DNA of 64,000 bases from Acephala macrosclerotiorum (taxonomy: Eukaryota; Ascomycota; Leotiomycetes; Helotiales; Mollisiaceae): positions 124,001 to 188,000 of the forward strand of contig MU119287.1 in NCBI GenBank assembly GCA_014904845.1. The letters run 5' to 3'. The notes under the pieces are model-generated. The model ran no database searches, had not been told where the DNA came from, and saw only the letters and a program-made list of their open reading frames with translations. Positions within the stretch are counted from its first letter, which is position 1; each line of letters starts with the position of its first letter. This document shows, piece by piece, positions 59,419 through 64,000 of the stretch. The position numbers were made by a program, and so were the translations under genes.

Positions 59419-60880
59419 CATGATCTCTTAGCATACTGTTCTCCTTGTTGCTACCTTCGCCTCAGGCGTAGAATCTTTGTACCCGAACTCTTCGTTGCCT
59501 ATCATCGACCAAGGATATGTAAGTTAGCTGGTCGGTTGTGTCTCGAAGAGGCCTTCTGATGGAGATCTAGGAACGTCATCAAGCATTGAGCTTCAGTCTA
59601 TGCATGATCCATCACTACAGATGCCTGTCCTCACTTCGGGTATACTTTAGGCTCGAAGACTGGTGGCACAGCAACGACCTTCAATCCGAACGCACTGCTG
59701 AGCAGAGGTGACAATGGTTTCATCTATGTAGCCTTTAACTAGCGTCTCGGTGCCTTTGACTTCGTCGTTGGTCCAACATTGTAAGCGAGCGGAAATGTGA
59801 ATGCTGCACTCCACGACCAGATGCTTGCGTTACAGTGGGTTCAGGACAATATCCACCTCTTTGGAGGCAGCAAGGACAAAATCACAGTGGTGGGACAGTC
59901 TGCCGGCGCTGGGTCCATCCTCCATCAAACCATAGCATTCGGAGGAAGCGGACGCTTGTTGTTCTCGCAGGCAATTATAGGGTCAGCAGCCTTCAATCCC
60001 AATCCTACTTCGGACGCGCAAGAAAACACCTTCAACAAATTCTTAGAATTCTTAAATATCAGCATAATCGATGAAGCTCGTCAAATCTTACCCGAGACTT
60101 TGATTGCTGCAAATTTGTTGCAGATATGGAATTCGCTCTCCGGCACAAATACCCATGGGCCTGTTGTTGATGGAGTCTTTGTCTTAGATCTTCTAGGGAA
60201 GCTTCTTGCACAAGGACGATTCCACAAGGATCTCAAACTTATGGTTGGCCATAATTCGGACGAGGGGTTGGTCTTCACTCCGCCGCAAGTTGACTTATCT
60301 GATATATACGATACTTTTCTCCAGCTAGCATTCCCAAGCGTGTCCTCATACGTCCTCGACTACATCACGATGACCTTGTATCCTCCTGTTTTCGATGGAA
60401 CGTATGGCTATGTGACAGAGTTTCAACGGGCGGTAGCCACCACAGCCGATTCCACTCTCGATTGCAACGCTAAATACATCGATTGGGCTTTCGAGAGCGG
60501 GACGCATGCATGTGAGTGTCCAAATATTGTACCATAATGGCTCTGCTAATCAAGCCAGATGAATTCTCTCTCGCACCTGGGACCCATGGCCTTGATGCGC
60601 CTTACATGCTCATTAACGGCGTCACCAGTACGTTCAAGAATTCTACCGTTGCTTCTACTCTCCAAGACTATATCACCAGCTTTGTCATTAGCGATTTAGC
60701 CAGCAGTCTTAGATTTCCGACTATACGCGATACGGCATCGACAACCAGGCTGTCAACATAAACAAAACATGGATTGGGATCACAAGCGACGAGGGCAGGA
60801 TGCACATGGTGGCAGCGGGCTTTATACAGCTGAATGGCAGATGTGAAGAAATTCATTTCTTTCCCTAACTGTACCGTGGG
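59419..60880 (+). pseudogene. Decayed type-B carboxylesterase
   Basis: A signal-peptide exon begins at 59,419 (MIS-stop-HTVLLVATFASGVES, the stop being TAG where Gln fits) and ends at a GTAAGT donor after DQGY. The next recognisable block, near 59,650, starts past the first quarter of the domain: GSKTGGTATTFNPNALL, then FIYVAFN with TAG, RLGAFDF, another stop (TAA), and the intact segment from NAALHDQMLALQWVQDN. The nucleophile motif GQSAGAG, the acid NSDEG and the His motif APGTHGLDAPY are all present. A GT-AG intron at 60,515-60,557 still fits. A frameshift near 60,725 shifts the tail to YGIDNQAVNIN. Multiple stops and a missing middle make it non-functional. Confidence 0.78.
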
Positions 60881-61136
60881 GGTGTGTAGTCCCCAAATAA
60901 CATAATGAATGCTCAAGCTTCAGCTTGAAATCACAAATTCCATCGAAGCTTTACGACCACCTTGCAGATTCTAGTACTTGGACCTTCTGTCCTTTCCCGG
61001 TATAACATTTTGGTCCTAGATACATCTGTCAGCTCAAGCCTTCTTTGGTCAGATGTCTCAATCCACTTACGGATTCACTCCAAATTTTAGCCGATCACGT
61101 GGATGCACCTCGACGCGTCTCCCAGGCTCCACACCC

Positions 61137-61739
61137 TCAGTTTCGAGCATATCGCAGAACCAAGACCAATTGACCGTTGCTATCAATTTCTCCCTCGAAC
61201 TCCTCATCTGCAATGTTCTCCTCCTCCATCTCCTCAATCAATTCCATCAAGTCCTTGGGAGTGGTGTTGTGAAGGGTCCTCTGCCATCTGTTGAAGACTC
61301 GGACAGCGTGGATCTCGTCGAGAAGGAGGGGCAGGACTGGTCGGTTGATGAGAAGACGTGCGCGCCATGGCATGCGAGTGGAATTGATGAGGGCAAGTCG
61401 GAGGAGGGGTGGTGCCTTGTCGCCCTTGTAGCGCATGGAGATGAAGTCTGGGTCGGTCTCGAATGGGACGGGGAGGCCAAGAGATGGCTTGGGAAGTGTT
61501 GGAAAGCGTTTGTGGATAGCCATTGGAAGAGCTTTCGGAGGTTGTATTTGTTGAACGAATTGAGTGAGGTGATGGACGTGCGAAGTTGTGGAGGTTTGTG
61601 TCGTGGTGAAGGAGGAGTTGACAAGAGACGCGATTGTGGCAGAATAAAGGTTTTTGGGCAAGCTATGAGGCTATCAGACGTCAGAAGTTAGCTAGGGCTT
61701 GAAAAGTTTTCACGTTGGTAAATGCCAGATTCACTGCAT
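61137..61739 (-). CDS. Small basic protein, possibly mitochondrial
   Basis: The main exon, 61,662-61,137, begins with LPKNLYSATIASLVNSSFTT, a Ser/Thr-rich start without acidic residues that resembles a mitochondrial presequence. No ATG precedes it in frame. A five-base first exon at 61,739-61,735 (ATGCA), spliced by a 72-nt intron (GTGAAT donor, GCTAAC branch, CATAG acceptor), restores frame and gives 176 residues. The body holds HKRFPTLPKPSLGLPVPFE, RARLLINRPVLPLLLDEIH and an acidic helix (ELIEEMEEENIADEEFE). This size and charge pattern suits a mitochondrial ribosomal or assembly protein, but I cannot name the family. The start at Met47 (MAIHKRF) is the alternative. Confidence 0.55.
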
Positions 61740-61803
61740 TGTGTCTAAGCTTCTTGAAGCTGACGCAGTCACTTAGACTTCGCAGAGTAAGACTCTCAAA
61801 ACT

Positions 61804-62245
61804 CCCAGCCTTAGCTGGATAATCTCACCCAAAGAATCTCCAACCCCTTTCACTAGGTAAATATAATATGATAATTTAGGCTTAAAATAACTAATTATAA
61901 AGGGTAAATTTACAGCAATGTCCTTAATAAGCTTGCATTAGAAGTTAGATGTACTTTTTCACTCTAAGAATGTCCATCCCCTTTCTCTGGGCAAACGTGA
62001 CTCGCTTGGACTTGGGATAACTAAGTATAAACTTTAGAGAAATGTCCTCAATGACCCTGCCTTGGAAGCAAGATGTACTTTCTCACCCTAAAAATGTCGG
62101 CCTATTTCTCTGAGCAAATACCATCACCTGGAACAACAAAGTGCATCATTAAAAAGCGATGCTCTTGGTAACCCAGCCTTGGCTGCACTTTCTCTGCCCC
62201 AAGGGAGCCTAGTTCCCTCTCTAGGCAAATAACATACGATCATTT
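61804..62245. repeat. Four-copy diverged tandem repeat, unit about 117-127 bp
   Basis: Units begin near 61,804, 61,931, 62,054 and 62,171. Each shows a CC(C)AGCCTTGG-like start (CTTGCATTAG in unit 2), then a TTTCTCACCC-like block followed by AAAATG-type sequence, then CTTTCTCTGGGCAAA-like sequence and an AAATGTCCTC-like block (last in units 1-2). The copies are strongly diverged, so the array is old. No coding frame spans it. It lies between the small basic protein gene and the next minus-strand gene. Confidence 0.55.
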
Positions 62246-62473
62246 GCCAATATTACGATACTTGCATCATATACATAACCAAGCCCAGTCTCCTCGGTTT
62301 CCCTATCAAGCTTAAGAAATTGGCAATATTTTCACAGTGCACGTATGCTGTGGGAAAGTGGAGCCTGCGACTCCACAACTGCTTCTACATGGGTGTTGCG
62401 ACAGCATCTATTCAATTACCCTATCTCTATTCCTACAGAATCAAGAAGTCCCAAGCACAGAATTCCTATATAT

Positions 62474-63474
62474 CTAATCTGATCCATCGTCATTTCTCTT
62501 GTTAAGACTGTTATACCACCTTGAGGTAACCTCCAAATGCTGTGATAAGGCTCTCGGGAGCTTGCTTGGCATCGGCGTCCGGTCCTTCAGCAGGTGTAGT
62601 GTCTGCGCATGAGCGAAATCAGGAACGACATTTGGTGTCCAGGTGGGAGCTCTAAGAGGGATTCGGGTTCCCGAGGGAGCTCGCTGTCGGACGGGGGATG
62701 GTGCTGATGTAGGTTTAAAAGCATCGAATCCACTTCTATTGTTAGCGTTAGGAGTGAACTTCTTTGGGAATCTGGAGGCTACCTTGATTTGACAGGGATC
62801 ACGGGCGCGGATGCTAGAACCTTGGGACCAGGAGTGGAGGATTGCGTGTTGGGTGAACTTGTCGTAGCGTTCTCTGACAGATCAGATTTGACATCGGTGT
62901 TCTCTCTAACACGTCTGGCTTCACGAAGACGACTAGCTTTCTCAGCCCACTCCGCATTGCGACGCTTGACCATCTTGAACATCTCTTTGCTCTCATGGAC
63001 TCGACTAACCTTCTCAGCCCATTCAGCGTTCTTAACCTTGAGCATCTCGCGTTTCTCGTTGATTTCTGCCACCAGACTCGTCTTCGTCATATCCAACTTC
63101 CTTGCGGCCATATCCTCGATAGTCTTTAACTCCGCCTTATTCACCTCCCCCTCCGTTTCCTTCCCGATCTTCAATTTTGGACTTCTTGCATGCTCAAGAG
63201 GCTTCACGTAGTCGTAGCTCAATTGTCCTCCATGATGGTATTGATGTTTTCGTTCTAGATAATTATCATTGAGGAACTTTCTCGCTTTGCGCGGAGAGGC
63301 ATTGGATACGGCTAGGCGTGTAAGTGGGGAGACTTTTTCGGGAAGTGGTTTTTGTGTTGCGCGTCTATCCAGGAGAGCGGGGCTCAAGGCAGAGAACTCC
63401 GTACAAGATGTTGTTTGGCTCTTCTTGCCTGGTGGAGTCAATGGTGACGGGAGCGCAGAGAAATATTGAGGCAT
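62474..63474 (-). CDS. Hypothetical protein with repeated NAEWAEK helix
   Basis: Exon 1 is 63,474-62,783; a 47-nt intron (GTAGCC, CTAAC, AATAG) leads to exon 2 from 62,735. Exon 1 encodes 230 residues: a Pro/Ser-rich start (MPQYFSALPSPLTPPGKKS), then a long charged helix with two copies of a short unit, KNAEWAEKVSRVHE and RNAEWAEKASRLRE, suggestive of a coiled coil. Exon 2 read in phase continues SGFDAFKPTSAPSPVRQRAP to a TAG at 62,474. A different frame after about 62,605 reads more naturally (DTTPAEGPDADAK to a TAA at 62,511), so the C-terminus is uncertain; a missed splice or a frameshift is possible. Family not recognised. Confidence 0.55.
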
Positions 63475-63964
63475 CTCGAGAAAGCGCGATGGCTTGGTCT
63501 AAAGAAGCGTGCGGCGAAATGTGAGTGATCGGTGTTGCGCGTTCTGCCTGCTATGCGGAAGCCTAATCGAGGTTGAGGCTGATGGAATGCAAATTTGAAA
63601 TAGTGATGGGTTTGCAGATTGATTGAATTGATTCTTCAATGCAGAGAATGAGGTAACTGGGAGGAAATATTTGCAACGTTGTCGCCCCGGTGTGCGAGGT
63701 AAAACTCAGACATAATTTAAGAAAAGCACGCTGGTCTTTGGCGAACTTGACAAAGCGGTCAGGGTACTAGAATTACGTTGATTCCCTTGTCGAAGCCTCG
63801 CATCGCTTGGCTCGATCTTTGGCAAAAGATCGTTGGCTGTTTACGCTACAATCAAGCTCGGGGTTTTCAAAGGCGCAAAACTTCAAATTATTGGCTTCTT
63901 AAGGCGCTTATAGTAGCGGAAATCAACCGCAAGGTTCTCATATATTGCTGTCCTGTGCACCAAC
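63475..63964. other. Intergenic region
   Basis: No gene seen; probably a divergent promoter between the minus-strand gene and a possible plus-strand start at 63,965. Confidence 0.3.
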
Positions 63965-64000
63965 ATGAATTCTACGCCATCTTTTGCAGATCTCGAGACA
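63965..64000 (+). CDS. Possible start of a gene running off the window
   Basis: An ATG in good context (CCAACATGA) opens MNSTPSFADLET and is still open at the window edge. Twelve codons are too few to judge; an ATG at this distance from a divergent neighbour is the only support. Confidence 0.25.
   Translation, partial: MNSTPSFADLET

Overview
The window looks like nuclear DNA from a filamentous ascomycete (Pezizomycotina; Leotiomycetes is my guess from overall gene style, not shown). The evidence is short introns of about 41-98 nt with CTAAC/CTGAT-type branch sites, fungal-specific families (HET domain, fungal CorA-like, Rrn9, small secreted cysteine-rich proteins), and AT-rich islands with C-to-T style stop codons typical of RIP (repeat-induced point mutation). 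There are no operons, CRISPR arrays or bacterial features.

Layout. 1-7.3 kb: a G1/S-type cyclin behind a very long leader and promoter region. 7.35-18.3 kb: a divergent gene pair, which is the most unusual part of the window. On the minus strand is a 625-residue protein with a retropepsin-like DSGA motif. On the plus strand is a 2,693-residue modular protein, obtained by joining five exons that otherwise look like four separate genes. Both have basic, SP/RK-rich tails and I recognise neither. 19.3-21.6 kb: a five-exon gene for an 11-cysteine secreted protein followed by a decayed tandem paralogue. 21.9-24.1 kb: remnants of a flavoprotein monooxygenase and an MFS sugar transporter. 25.2-28 kb: a CorA-like membrane protein and a small cysteine-rich protein. 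30-33.6 kb: a HET-domain pseudogene next to an almost pure A/T block. 33.8-35.8 kb: an intact, probably GPI-anchored carboxylesterase. 36-41.4 kb: gene-poor DNA with a 3'-5' exonuclease-like relic and two AT-rich inverted-repeat (MITE-like) elements.

41.8-56.8 kb is mostly housekeeping: a 1,257-residue conserved-looking protein with a hydrophobic C-terminal tail, NOP7/pescadillo, the GPI-transamidase subunit PIG-U, a basic hypothetical protein, the RNA polymerase I factor Rrn9, and several small hypotheticals. NOP7 (60S ribosome biogenesis) and Rrn9 (rDNA transcription) both serve ribosome production. 57-64 kb is accessory again: a second, decayed carboxylesterase, a small possibly mitochondrial protein, a four-copy diverged tandem repeat, and a two-exon gene with a repeated short motif.

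Gene models were built by hand from reading frame plus splice signals. Where I joined exons, the summed coding length is divisible by three and every junction restores frame. No database search was possible, so family names rest on motif recognition.
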